Assembly: GCA_023439545.1 (NCBI GenBank)
Contig: JAEXNT010000028.1
Location: forward strand, 1 to 53,882
From: Bacillota bacterium
Lineage (GTDB): Bacteria; Bacillota; Clostridia; Acetivibrionales; DTU013
Direction: 5' to 3'
Length of the DNA stretch: 53,882 nt
This document shows, piece by piece, positions 8,112-16,927 of the stretch (position 1 is its first letter; each line of letters starts with the position of its first letter). The notes below the pieces were generated by a model. That model searched no databases, was not told the origin of the DNA, and was given only the letters and a program-made list of their open reading frames with translations. Both the position numbers and the translations under genes were made by a program.

Positions 8112-9221
8112 ATGATGCGGATCAAATTTCTTCAATGCGGTGACCTTCATCTGGATTCTCCGTTCACTTCACTGGCGGACGCCGAAGGTAAACCTGATCA
8201 GAGGCGCCAGGATCTCAAACATGCCCTTGCACGTATTATTGAACTGGCCGGTTCCGAAAAGACCGATATGCTGCTTATCTGCGGCGACCTTTATGAGCAC
8301 GGCTATTTAAAAAAAAGTACGTTCAGTTATATATGCGACCGGTTTCAAAGGATACCGGACATACCTGTCATAGTCATCCCCGGAAATCATGATCCCGCAG
8401 TGCCCGAATCCTTTTACTCAAGCTATGAATGGCCTGATAACGTACATATACTGGCCGGTGGGAACCGATACCTCGAATTCACGGAAAAGAGAACGAGGCT
8501 GTATAGAGCGCTGGAGCCCGCGGGCGCACTTGACCCGGCATATTTCAATGTACTCGTGTATCACGGCACGCTGGACATGCCGTTCAGCAGCGACGCCTTC
8601 CAGCCTGTCAACAGTGCTGATATTACAGCTTCAGGCTTCGACTATTGCGCGCTCGGGCATTTTCACACGGTCATTTCCGGGGCCGGAGAAGATAAATGCA
8701 TTTTCAATGCAGGAAGTCCGGAACCTCTGGGATTTGACGAAGAGGGAGAGCACGGCGTCATTGTAGCCGAACTCGAAAAAGGAACCGGCGGCGTGGAGAT
8801 ATATACCAGGTTTATGAGTATTTGCAGAAGACGGTTCATTTCTATTGAAGCGGACATAGGAGCATGCCTTAATGACGATCAGGCCGCGGAAAGAGCGGCG
8901 GAGTTGCTGGAGAAGGCAGGAAGCGTTGAGGACCTGTACAGGATAACACTCTGCGGCTATGTTTCCAATGAATTCAAGCCGAATACCGAACTTATAAGAC
9001 AGCTCCTCAGAGAAAAGGCGTTTTATATAAAGCTTGCGGACCGGACCATACCTGATTATGATTTCGACCGGATCGCAGATCAACCGGGCATCAGAGGACT
9101 GTTTGTCAGGAAGATGCTCGACAGGGCGGCTGTCGCACCCGGAGAAGAAGAGAGACAACTGGTCATGCAGGCGCTGTATTATGGCATGGAAGCGATCGAC
9201 GAGGGTAAGGTATGCGTATAG
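8112..9221 (+). CDS. DNA repair exonuclease of the SbcD/YhaO type
   Basis: A 369-residue calcineurin-like metallophosphoesterase with the full metal set: GDLHLDSP near residue 10, CGDLYEHG near 57, PGNHDP near 95, a YHGTLDMPF motif and GHFHTV near 185. Such proteins are Mre11/SbcD-like nucleases that work with an SMC-like ATPase on DNA ends. The ATG at 8112 (another directly follows at 8115) has GGGAGGCGG upstream. The next gene, a YhaN-like ATPase, overlaps this one by 10 bases, the usual coupling for the nuclease/ATPase pair. Confidence 0.92.
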   Translation: MMRIKFLQCGDLHLDSPFTSLADAEGKPDQRRQDLKHALARIIELAGSEKTDMLLICGDLYEHGYLKKSTFSYICDRFQRIPDIPVIVIPGNHDPAVPESFYSSYEWPDNVHILAGGNRYLEFTEKRTRLYRALEPAGALDPAYFNVLVYHGTLDMPFSSDAFQPVNSADITASGFDYCALGHFHTVISGAGEDKCIFNAGSPEPLGFDEEGEHGVIVAELEKGTGGVEIYTRFMSICRRRFISIEADIGACLNDDQAAERAAELLEKAGSVEDLYRITLCGYVSNEFKPNTELIRQLLREKAFYIKLADRTIPDYDFDRIADQPGIRGLFVRKMLDRAAVAPGEEERQLVMQALYYGMEAIDEGKVCV

Positions 9222-11272
9222 AACGTCTTGAAATAAAAGGCTTCGGAAAACTGAAAGATATGATAATAATGCCCGTAGACGGCCTGAACGTTTTGTACGG
9301 CGATAATGAAGCCGGGAAATCGACGCTTCAGGCGTTCATACTCGGAATGCTTTACGGTCTTAAAAACGGAAGGCAGGCGGCCGGTTCCATAGGCCCGCTC
9401 AGGAGGTACGAACCCTGGGATGGCGGCGCATATGGCGGGGCGTTGGTGTGCACGCTGGACAACGGCAGTACATATAGAATCGAACGCAATTTCAAGGCCG
9501 GCACGGTAAAAGTCTTTGACAATTGCTATTCCGACGTTACGGGGGATTTTGGGATTGGACGTGATAAAACGCCTCTGATCGCGGAACGTTTGCTTGGAAT
9601 GGATGAAGCCACTTTTACAAGGACGGTATTTATCAGGCAGATGGAACTCAGGCTCGATGAAAACGATTCGGCGGCGCTGGCCGGAAGGCTGGCAAATGTG
9701 GCTTCGACCGGTATCGAGGATATTTCCTTCAACAAGGCGGAAAAAGCTATTTCTGATGCTTTGAAAAACGGCGTCGGGACCGGAAGGACGAGGACACAGC
9801 CCCTCGACAGGCTGGAGGCAAGGCTTGTCCAGCTGCAGGAGGCATCCGGACGGCTTATTGGCCAGCAGGAACGTACATTCTCCGCAGGTAGGGAACTGCA
9901 GGACGCCAGGGATCGCTGCCGCAGGCTTGAAGCCGGTGAAAAATACCTGGAAGATATCCGCAGGCTGATAGAATTAAGGAGAACGCTCGACGGCTTTATG
10001 AAAAAGGAAGCCGTACTGGAGGATACCGCCAGGCAGCTGAAGGAGGCAGATGCCGCCGGATCGAGATATCCCGGCGGACCTGTCAGCAACGGGACGGAAG
10101 TCATACTGCGGAGGAACAGGTCCAATGGTGCGGGAAAAGGCTTGAAAGTGTTATTGATAAGCGTTTGTACGGCTCTTGTGTGCTTCCTGGCGCTGCTAGC
10201 CGCCGGACTTGCCGGGGTGAAGCCGTTTCAGCTGCCAGCTCCTGTATATGGAATTGGGGCCTTTGTTTCAGCCGTGGCAGGTATATTGGTGCTTAACGCA
10301 TATAAAAATATGAAGTTTTCAAAGGTTAAACCGGCAAATGTCTCAAGCCAGGCATATCCGGAAATCTCCGGAGCCGGTATGAGAAGGGTAATGATACTGA
10401 AGGAAGCGTCGCTTGCCTGCGGAAAGCAGTTGGAGAGCTCCGCAGCTATTGACCGGGAACTCAGAGAGGTAGCTTTGGAGCTCGAAAGGCTGAGTATGGA
10501 GCTCGAGGCCGGTATTGAGGCGGCTGCCGCGTCGGAATACGATTCACAGGGCTATTTCAGATGGGGCGTTCTGGACGCAGTCATATACGATTCTGATATT
10601 ACCGGACTTGATGAGGCCTGGGAGGCAGAGATAAAAGAAGTAAAACAGGAGAGGCTGGACGCCTCATTGAAGATAAAGTACTGCGAAGGCCTTCTCGGAG
10701 GAGACAGGGAAATCCCGGACGAACTGGCGGCCGTTACAGAAGAAACCATTGCTGTCAAAGAAAAAATCACGTATCTTAAAAATAAAGGCGATGCGCTCAG
10801 ACTCGCCCTTGAAGTACTGAATGAAGCAGGCGCTGAGATCAGGCGGAATTTTGCGCCCGACGTGAATCAAAGAATGAGCGGTATAATTTCCGGGCTTACT
10901 GCCGGAAAGTACACTGATCTCAGGGGCAGCGACAGGCTCTCGCTTGGAGTGGCGCTGCCGGACAGCGGAGACGTCAGGAGCGTCCTGTCACTCAGCGGCG
11001 GGACCGGGGATCAGATTTACCTGGCACTCAGGCTTTCATTATCCGATCTTTTGACTGAGGGCAACGAAAGTCTTCCGCTGATCTTCGACGAAGTATTTTC
11101 GCAATTTGATGACAGAAGAACATCACTTGCGCTACAATATTTACATAATATTTATTTTAGTAAACAGATTTTGATTTTTACCTGTAAGCAGCGTGAAATT
11201 GAGCTTGCACAGGAAGTATACGGCGAGGATATGAATCTGGTGAGGTTGGAATATGAGCGGACTGCATGCTGA
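9212..11272 (+). CDS. YhaN/SbcC-like AAA ATPase with central membrane segments
   Basis: 686 residues with split ABC-ATPase ends. The N-terminal Walker A is YGDNEAGKSTLQAF near residue 30; the C-terminal signature is LSLSGGTGDQIYLALRL and Walker B is LPLIFDEVFSQFD, followed by an ILIFTCKQRE switch. The middle is coiled coil, interrupted around residues 310-370 by two hydrophobic segments (VLLISVCTALVCFLALLAAG and IGAFVSAVAGILVL), as in Bacillus YhaN. It partners the upstream exonuclease. At about 690 residues the coiled coil is shorter than in SbcC or Rad50. It overlaps the next lipoprotein gene by 20 bases. Confidence 0.9.
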   Translation: MRIERLEIKGFGKLKDMIIMPVDGLNVLYGDNEAGKSTLQAFILGMLYGLKNGRQAAGSIGPLRRYEPWDGGAYGGALVCTLDNGSTYRIERNFKAGTVKVFDNCYSDVTGDFGIGRDKTPLIAERLLGMDEATFTRTVFIRQMELRLDENDSAALAGRLANVASTGIEDISFNKAEKAISDALKNGVGTGRTRTQPLDRLEARLVQLQEASGRLIGQQERTFSAGRELQDARDRCRRLEAGEKYLEDIRRLIELRRTLDGFMKKEAVLEDTARQLKEADAAGSRYPGGPVSNGTEVILRRNRSNGAGKGLKVLLISVCTALVCFLALLAAGLAGVKPFQLPAPVYGIGAFVSAVAGILVLNAYKNMKFSKVKPANVSSQAYPEISGAGMRRVMILKEASLACGKQLESSAAIDRELREVALELERLSMELEAGIEAAAASEYDSQGYFRWGVLDAVIYDSDITGLDEAWEAEIKEVKQERLDASLKIKYCEGLLGGDREIPDELAAVTEETIAVKEKITYLKNKGDALRLALEVLNEAGAEIRRNFAPDVNQRMSGIISGLTAGKYTDLRGSDRLSLGVALPDSGDVRSVLSLSGGTGDQIYLALRLSLSDLLTEGNESLPLIFDEVFSQFDDRRTSLALQYLHNIYFSKQILIFTCKQREIELAQEVYGEDMNLVRLEYERTAC

Positions 11273-12254
11273 AAGACGTTTTTCTATTATTTATATCATT
11301 CTGCCTGTTATAATTTTGCTTGCCATAACAGGACTGACCGGATGCCAGGACCTGAGCCGTGAAACGTCGGCCGAGGGAGGCGACGGATCCCGGGAGGAAC
11401 GGGACGCCGAATATATTTACGGTATACCAATGGACAGCAGCGCAGCCATTATTACGGCAAGTGTCTCCGATATATTTTCAAGCCCCGACATAAAGTCCGA
11501 AAGGGTTACACAGGCTTTGTGCAACCAGCCGGTAAGCGTTATTCAAAACGAGAACGGCTGGGCAAAGGTGAAAACGGTGGACGGCAGTACCGGTTGGATA
11601 AAATCGAAATACCTCGACGGCGATATTGCGAGCATTAGCGGTAGAACCTACACGCATAGAATAATTGTCACAAGCAGGGAAAAAGTAGTCCTTTCAGGGC
11701 CTTCAGGAGGGTCGACGCTTGTAAATGCGCCGATGGGTTCGGAATTTTATGCGTTTAACGATTACGACGATGCATACGAAGTGTTTTTACCCGGCAACAA
11801 GACAGGCTGGCTCAAGGGGAGCGGCCTCATCCATATCGGGCTTGATGAGATGATCCCCGTTACGAACCCCGATGATTTCGCGGCTACGGCTCTCAGGCTC
11901 AAGGGCACGAGTTATCTCCTGAATGGCTTGAGTTCGATGGGGATAGACGCCCCGGGCCTCGTCTATGTAAGCGCCCGTATCAACGGGATTAACCTGCCAA
12001 GAACTATTGAAGGGCAGCTGGCCTCAGGAACGGAGATCTCTGTGGAGGATACGAAGGCCGGGGATCTGGTTTTTCTCTCCGGCACGGGCGAAAATGAAAG
12101 CAGTATTGTCAGCTGTGTCGGCATTTGCACAGGCGGCGGCAGTTACCTGTACGCAGGCAGGAAGATCGGTTATGTGGCCGTAGGCGACATCAACCGAGAG
12201 AATCAGGACGGCAAGGTCGTTGCCGCACGCAGGATATTCAACGACGCCGATTGA
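11253..12254 (+). CDS. Lipoprotein with SH3 domains and a catalytically dead NlpC/P60 fold
   Basis: A lipobox ends in LTGC with Cys31, so it should be a membrane-anchored lipoprotein outside the cell. Residues about 65-120 are a bacterial SH3 domain (NGWAKVKTVDGSTGWIKSKYL) and about 128-195 probably a second. Residues about 205-330 follow the NlpC/P60 layout: LKGTSYLLNGLSSMGID, INGINLPRT, TKAGDLVFLSG, VGIC, VVAARRIF. However, the catalytic Cys motif DCSG is D232-A-P-G, the His before VGI is Cys288, and the third His/Asn position is Tyr (SYLYAG). It therefore probably binds peptidoglycan without cutting it. The 20-base overlap with the YhaN-like gene implies cotranscription. The dead-enzyme reading is by manual alignment. 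Confidence 0.8.
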   Translation: MSGLHAERRFSIIYIILPVIILLAITGLTGCQDLSRETSAEGGDGSREERDAEYIYGIPMDSSAAIITASVSDIFSSPDIKSERVTQALCNQPVSVIQNENGWAKVKTVDGSTGWIKSKYLDGDIASISGRTYTHRIIVTSREKVVLSGPSGGSTLVNAPMGSEFYAFNDYDDAYEVFLPGNKTGWLKGSGLIHIGLDEMIPVTNPDDFAATALRLKGTSYLLNGLSSMGIDAPGLVYVSARINGINLPRTIEGQLASGTEISVEDTKAGDLVFLSGTGENESSIVSCVGICTGGGSYLYAGRKIGYVAVGDINRENQDGKVVAARRIFNDAD

Positions 12255-12268
12255 AACATAGGGGCGTT

Positions 12269-13414
12269 TCACCTAAGCTGGCTTATGTAATAGTCCTCAG
12301 TCTGATTTTGTACCAGTCTCTCCACTATATCCGATATTTCTTCGCAGGCATTGGGCTTTGCCAGTCTGCCCGCAGCTTCCGACATCCGTTTCAATATATT
12401 CGGCTTTAAGAGAGTATGTTCCAGCAGATATTCGAGGTCGTCCCTGTCCGTCAGGCTGAATGCCGCGCCGGAATTGCGGAGGAATTTTGCATTTCTCTCC
12501 TCCTGTCCCGGAATAGGGTCCATTATGCATATCGGGAGTCTTTTGACAAGAGCCTCGGAAATCGTTACCCCTCCGGGCTTTGTAATAATCAGGCTGGAAG
12601 CGCTCATAAGCTCGCTGATTATTTCGGTATAGCCCAAGATCCGTATATTGCAGCATTTTGCCGATATGGCTTCAAGCTTCTGCCGCAGCTTATTATTGCT
12701 TCCTGTGACCACTACTATTTGAATTTCCTGCTTTATATAAAGCAGCGACCTGAAAACCTGCTCAATATTACCTAAACCCAGGCTTCCTCCCATTACGAGA
12801 ACTGTAGGCTTATTTTCGAGTCCCAGCCTTGCCAGGCATATGCGCCGGTCTGCTTGCTCTTTTGCAAAGTGTTCCGCAACCGGTATGCCGCAGACATATA
12901 TGCTGCTTTCCCGCAGGCCCATTTTGACCATGTCTTCCTTTATGCATTCGTGTGCCACTATGAAGGCGTCTATTTCGTCGAGCTTCCAAAAATAATGGTT
13001 AGTATAATCCGTAACGATACCTATGACAGGAACGCTCACGAGACCCTTTTTCTTCAGCCTTGCAAGCATTTGCAGCGGCATGGTATGCGTACAGATGACG
13101 GCGTCGGGCATGTCCTCCTGGAACAGCTGAAGCAGCCTGCGTGAAAGGAGATTGTTCAATCCCCTTACCAATTTCGTTATCGTTTCATCTTTTTCGGAAA
13201 GGTCGTAAAATTTGCCGTACAGACATGGTAGCGTCTTGACGGTATTTAAATAGGTTCCGGTTATTAGCCGGTCGATGATCGGGTTTATGTATTTTAGAGC
13301 GTCAACCAGCCTGGTCTTGCAGCCGGGCAGTTGTTTTTCCATATGCTCCATCAGAGCCTGGGCGGCTTTGACGTGACCTCCGCCAGTTGCTGCGGTAAGA
13401 AAAAGTACGTTCAT
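12269..13414 (-). CDS. Processive diacylglycerol glucosyltransferase-like (MGDG synthase/UgtP family) glycosyltransferase
   Basis: 381 residues with a GT-B fold. The N-terminal MGDG-synthase domain begins VLFLTAATGGGHVKAAQAL and includes the CTHTMPLQMLARL region. The C-terminal donor domain has VLVMGGSLGLGNIE, LGYTEIISELMSAS and the nucleotide-sugar motif ITKPGGVTISEAL. The family transfers glucose or galactose from UDP-sugar to diacylglycerol for glycolipids and lipoteichoic acid anchors at the inner membrane face; MurG-like relatives also exist, so the acceptor is inferred. GGAGG lies about 14 bases before the ATG on the minus strand. It converges with the lipoprotein gene, 14 bases apart, without a visible terminator. 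Confidence 0.88.
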   Translation of the reverse strand: MNVLFLTAATGGGHVKAAQALMEHMEKQLPGCKTRLVDALKYINPIIDRLITGTYLNTVKTLPCLYGKFYDLSEKDETITKLVRGLNNLLSRRLLQLFQEDMPDAVICTHTMPLQMLARLKKKGLVSVPVIGIVTDYTNHYFWKLDEIDAFIVAHECIKEDMVKMGLRESSIYVCGIPVAEHFAKEQADRRICLARLGLENKPTVLVMGGSLGLGNIEQVFRSLLYIKQEIQIVVVTGSNNKLRQKLEAISAKCCNIRILGYTEIISELMSASSLIITKPGGVTISEALVKRLPICIMDPIPGQEERNAKFLRNSGAAFSLTDRDDLEYLLEHTLLKPNILKRMSEAAGRLAKPNACEEISDIVERLVQNQTEDYYISQLR

Positions 13415-13767
13415 TGTTTGCCTCTACCTCCGGTACAGCCTACCATAACATTATTCACAGAACATTGCCGTATTATAACGTCTATATTCAGAGAAAATAT
13501 TTAGGCAATAAATTTCGCTAAAGCGAAATGTTTCATCAAAATAGCATTCTGCAGAGCAGAAATCAGTATATAAAAATTTTCCTGCATCAGCGGCGTTTTA
13601 TACATCCATCCGACGTGCGGCATATCTGCAGAGCGGAAATCCATAAAAAGAATCGGAACTAATATTTTAGCCGATCCTTATCTGGAATATTTTTTAGCAT
13701 TAAGAAGAAAATATTATTACCGGTATGCCGTGTATTTCAGAATCGAGCTTTTAAAGGAGAGTGCGCT
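13415..13767. other. 353-base intergenic region with small hairpins and a short repeat
   Basis: No gene is visible. Two hairpins occur: ATTTCGCT-AA-AGCGAAAT at 13512-13529 and TTCTGC-AGA-GCAGAA at 13547-13561. The second one's core CTGCAGAGCAGAAATC recurs as CTGCAGAGCGGAAATC at 13626-13641. The region separates the divergent glycosyltransferase and sleB genes and must hold both promoters. A sporulation (sigma-G-like) promoter for sleB is expected, but I could not find a convincing one. Confidence 0.5.
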
Positions 13768-14241
13768 TTGAACAGGAATAAGAACTCCGCCAGGTTAATG
13801 ACGGTTACAATATTGTGCGTTTTTGTTTTTACAATGTCGGATGTTTTGATACGATGGGGCGGCGTCTTTGCCGCGGGAAGCGGAGTCAGCGATGTCCAGC
13901 TCCTGGCAAGGGCAATAAACGGAGAAGCCAGGGGTGAGCCCTATGAAGGGCAGGTGGCCGTAGGTGCGGTCATAATCAACAGGACGAAGGATTCCGAGTT
14001 CCCCAATACCATTGCGGGCGTTATATATCAGCCTGGCGCTTTCACCGCGGTCGACGACGGACAGATAAATGTGCCGATAGATCCGGGTTCGACCGTCGTC
14101 AAAGCTGCGCAGGACGCCTTGAACGGCTGGGATCCGACGAACGGGGCCCTGTATTACTGGAACCCTGCGACTGCAACGAGCTCCTGGATATGGAGCAGAA
14201 AAATCGTTTACAAAATAGGCAAACATTATTTCGGTATATAG
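13768..14241 (+). CDS. sleB: Spore-cortex-lytic enzyme SleB/CwlJ-type cell wall hydrolase
   Basis: 157 residues. A signal-peptide-like N-terminus (TVTILCVFVFTMSDVLIR, then VFAAG) precedes a hydrolase_2 domain that starts VQLLARAINGEARGEPYEGQ with the catalytic Glu in the INGEA motif. NRTKDSEFPNTIAGVIYQ and the closing SRKIVYKIGKHYFG are also family hallmarks. SleB cleaves muramic-delta-lactam cortex during germination. There is no separate peptidoglycan-binding domain, so it is shorter than Bacillus SleB. The TTG start has AAGGAG 8 bases upstream. ypeB follows after 43 bases, the standard pairing that stabilises SleB. Confidence 0.92.
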   Translation: MNRNKNSARLMTVTILCVFVFTMSDVLIRWGGVFAAGSGVSDVQLLARAINGEARGEPYEGQVAVGAVIINRTKDSEFPNTIAGVIYQPGAFTAVDDGQINVPIDPGSTVVKAAQDALNGWDPTNGALYYWNPATATSSWIWSRKIVYKIGKHYFGI

Positions 14242-14284
14242 GCATATTGGCCTGAAGAACGCTAATAGACAGGAGGCAAAAGCA

Positions 14285-15676
14285 TTGGGTATACGTGATA
14301 AACTGCTGGATTTTAAAAGAAGATTGTCGGACAGAAGGATGTACAGTATCGTTGTGGTCGTGATAGGCGCGGTGGCTATATGGGGGATCTATCAGTACAA
14401 GCATGCCGCAAATCTGAGGCAGGAGCTGGACAACCAGTACAACCGGGCATTTTACGAGGTAGTTGGGTACGTCAATAATGTAGAAACGCTGCTTGCCAAG
14501 TCGATGGTGAGCACAACTACGGGCAAGACTGCGACTACTCTGCAGGAAGCCTGGAGACAGGCGAATCTGGCCCAGACCAACCTTGGGCAGCTGCCTGTAA
14601 CACAACCGGTGCTTGCAAGCACTTCAAAATTCCTTACGCAGGTAGGGGATCTGAGTTACGCACTGGATACCCAGAATATCAGGGGAAAACAGCTCAGCGA
14701 CGACCAGTATAAAACAGTCGAGCGCCTTTTTAAATACTCTTCGTCCCTTAATAAAAATCTGAGAGACCTGCAGAGCGACCTGTCCACGGGAAGGCTGAAA
14801 TGGGGCGAGCTTGCACGGAAGGGCACGCAGCTTTTCAGTAAGACAAAGCCGGGAGATATGATGAAGAAGCTTCAGAATGTCGGCGCTGTTTTCCAGGATT
14901 ATCCCACTCTGATATACGACGGCCCGTTTTCGGACCATATGACCTCTACTCAGCCTAAAGGCCTTTCCGGGGACAACCTGAATTCCGAGCAGGCAAAGGA
15001 CAAGGTTAAGAAATTCCTCGGCGCCGACAAGGTAGCCAGTATAAAAGACGCCGGTAAAAATGATCAGGGGCCGATAAAGACCTACAGCTACACAGTAACG
15101 GAAAAGAACGCGCCAAAGGGTCAGACGATCAATATCGGAGTCGCGCAGAAGGGCGGGTCTATCGAATGGATGCTTAACAACAGGCCGGTCAAGGATAAAA
15201 AGCTGGACATGGACAAAGCAAAAAAGGCGGGGATAGATTTCCTGAAATCAAAGGGCTATGACAATATGATCGATACGTATTATCTGGTCCAGGACAATGT
15301 CGCCACTATCAATTATGCTTATAAACAGCAGAATGTAGTTGCTTATCCGGACCTGATAAAACTGAAGGTAGCGCTCGATAACGGCGAGATCGTGGGCTGG
15401 GAGGCAAAATCCTACCTTTCCAACCATACCGTCAGGAAAATACCGACGCCGAAGGTAACCATGGCAGATGCACGCAAGAAAATAAATTCGAAAATGAAGG
15501 TAAACAGCTCAGGACTGGCAATAATACCGACCAACTACAAGAAAGAGCTGTTCTGCTACGAATTCAAGGGCAGGCTGAACAATTCGGATTTTATTGTGTA
15601 CATCAACGCCGAGACGGGCAATGAGGAAGATATATTGATGATCGTCAACACGCCGAACGGGGTATTGACCATGTAG
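14285..15676 (+). CDS. ypeB: Germination protein YpeB
   Basis: 463 residues: one N-terminal TM helix (YSIVVVVIGAVAIWGIYQY at about 20-38), a helical region beginning LRQELDNQYNRAFYEVVGYV, and C-terminal PepSY-type repeats (LNSEQAKDKVKKFLGADKV, LDMDKAKKAGIDFLKSKGY, MADARKKINSKM). YpeB is needed for SleB to localise to the spore inner membrane and remain stable. The TTG start has AGGAGG 8 bases upstream. It follows sleB and is expected to be expressed in the forespore; no promoter is seen between the two genes. Confidence 0.95.
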   Translation: MGIRDKLLDFKRRLSDRRMYSIVVVVIGAVAIWGIYQYKHAANLRQELDNQYNRAFYEVVGYVNNVETLLAKSMVSTTTGKTATTLQEAWRQANLAQTNLGQLPVTQPVLASTSKFLTQVGDLSYALDTQNIRGKQLSDDQYKTVERLFKYSSSLNKNLRDLQSDLSTGRLKWGELARKGTQLFSKTKPGDMMKKLQNVGAVFQDYPTLIYDGPFSDHMTSTQPKGLSGDNLNSEQAKDKVKKFLGADKVASIKDAGKNDQGPIKTYSYTVTEKNAPKGQTINIGVAQKGGSIEWMLNNRPVKDKKLDMDKAKKAGIDFLKSKGYDNMIDTYYLVQDNVATINYAYKQQNVVAYPDLIKLKVALDNGEIVGWEAKSYLSNHTVRKIPTPKVTMADARKKINSKMKVNSSGLAIIPTNYKKELFCYEFKGRLNNSDFIVYINAETGNEEDILMIVNTPNGVLTM

Positions 15677-15704
15677 AAGATACTGTAACTACCGGAAGTT
15701 ATTG

Positions 15705-15733
15705 TTGCAATTTATCATGCCTGAAGTTAATAT
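15705..15733 (+). promoter_or_regulatory. Predicted sigma-A promoter of the CPBP gene
   Basis: TTGCAA, 17 bases, TAATAT, about 42 bases before the GTG start. The -10 lies at the left arm of a GTTAATAT...ATATTAAC inverted repeat (15726-15762), which could be an operator. Confidence 0.55.
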
Positions 15734-15774
15734 AAACTATATCAGCTTCATCGATATTAACACGGAGGTATGAA

Positions 15775-16839
15775 GTGGACGACGATAACATTGTACAGAC
15801 AGGCCCGACGGCCATAGACGGCGGCTCTGGACGGCCCGGTATTTTACAGGTCGGCATATTATACTCGGTAACAATATTACTGTTTTTACTGGTAGGATAC
15901 AGGGTGCAGAACAACGGTATCTATTCCGGGCTCCTGATAACGGAATTCGGCCTTGTCATGCTCCCTGCCCTGCTGTTTCTGCTGCTTTTCCGTTTCAACC
16001 TGAAAGATGTGCCAAGGCTGAACAAAACCAAACCTCTGAACTTCCTGCTTGCTTTCGGAATAATGCTGTTTGCCATACCATTGGCTTCGGTATTCAATTT
16101 GATTAACCTTTTCCTCGTCAATTCCGTTTTCGGAAAGATAATAGTACAGCCGCTCCCGGCAGCGCAAAACGGGTTTGAACTGCTGCTCGGGATAGTCGTC
16201 TTTGCGGGAAGCGCCGGGATATGCGAAGAGTTCCTTTTCAGGGGTGTGATACAGAGGGGGCTTGAAAGGGCGGGCAATGTAAAGGCAATACTTATTACAG
16301 CTTTACTGTTCAGCCTGATGCACATGGATTTTCAAAAAATATTCGGGACGTTCTTCCTGGGAGCACTGATAGGCTTCCTGGTTTACAGGTCGAATTCCCT
16401 TTACTGCGGCATGTTCTCCCATTTTGCGAATAACGCGCTGGCCGTACTGGCGAGCTACGGCTCGGCAAAACTGGTAAAACTGCTGAATCAGGCCGGGAGC
16501 GCCGTACCGAAGGAACCGGACCTGAACGGCCTTTTTTCTGCCTTTGACGCATTGCCAAAAAACCAGTTGATACTTGTTCTGTTCATCTATGGGTTCATGC
16601 TGCTATTCCTGACGGTTATTTTCGTACTGCTGCTCTTTGCATTCATCAAGGTAAATCCGGTCCGGAAAGACGCTTCGGCCGTAGGAGAACACAAATCCGT
16701 ACACAGCCGGATGCTTGGCCTGGTCGGTCTTGTTCCCGGCTTGCTTGCGGTAGCCGTGATATATTTTGTAGAAGTTCGGGGTTTCATAGGAGCCGGCAAC
16801 TGGTTTACGAAAATCGTAAGACAGCTGCTCGGAGTGTGA
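15775..16839 (+). CDS. CPBP (CAAX protease/bacteriocin-processing) family membrane protein
   Basis: 354 residues and about eight hydrophobic segments. The Abi/CPBP glutamate motif is GICEEFLFRGVIQRGLERAG near residue 145, with the following histidines in ALLFSLMHMDFQK and FSHFANNALA, so the metalloprotease active site is complete. Family members are intramembrane proteases of the Rce1 type, often linked to peptide processing or self-immunity; the substrate is unknown. A C-terminal extension adds three TM segments (ILVLFIYGFMLLFLTVIFVL, then LGLVGLVPGLLAVAVIYFV). The GTG start has CGGAGG 7 bases upstream. It converges with dnaC. Confidence 0.88.
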   Translation: MDDDNIVQTGPTAIDGGSGRPGILQVGILYSVTILLFLLVGYRVQNNGIYSGLLITEFGLVMLPALLFLLLFRFNLKDVPRLNKTKPLNFLLAFGIMLFAIPLASVFNLINLFLVNSVFGKIIVQPLPAAQNGFELLLGIVVFAGSAGICEEFLFRGVIQRGLERAGNVKAILITALLFSLMHMDFQKIFGTFFLGALIGFLVYRSNSLYCGMFSHFANNALAVLASYGSAKLVKLLNQAGSAVPKEPDLNGLFSAFDALPKNQLILVLFIYGFMLLFLTVIFVLLLFAFIKVNPVRKDASAVGEHKSVHSRMLGLVGLVPGLLAVAVIYFVEVRGFIGAGNWFTKIVRQLLGV

Positions 16840-16927
16840 TTGGCAGATTTACCGGGCTATAGAATCAAGCACCGGTTGTGAGTACGCTTCTGATAATGTG
16901 TACATTTCCGGTCTGACAGGCGACTAT

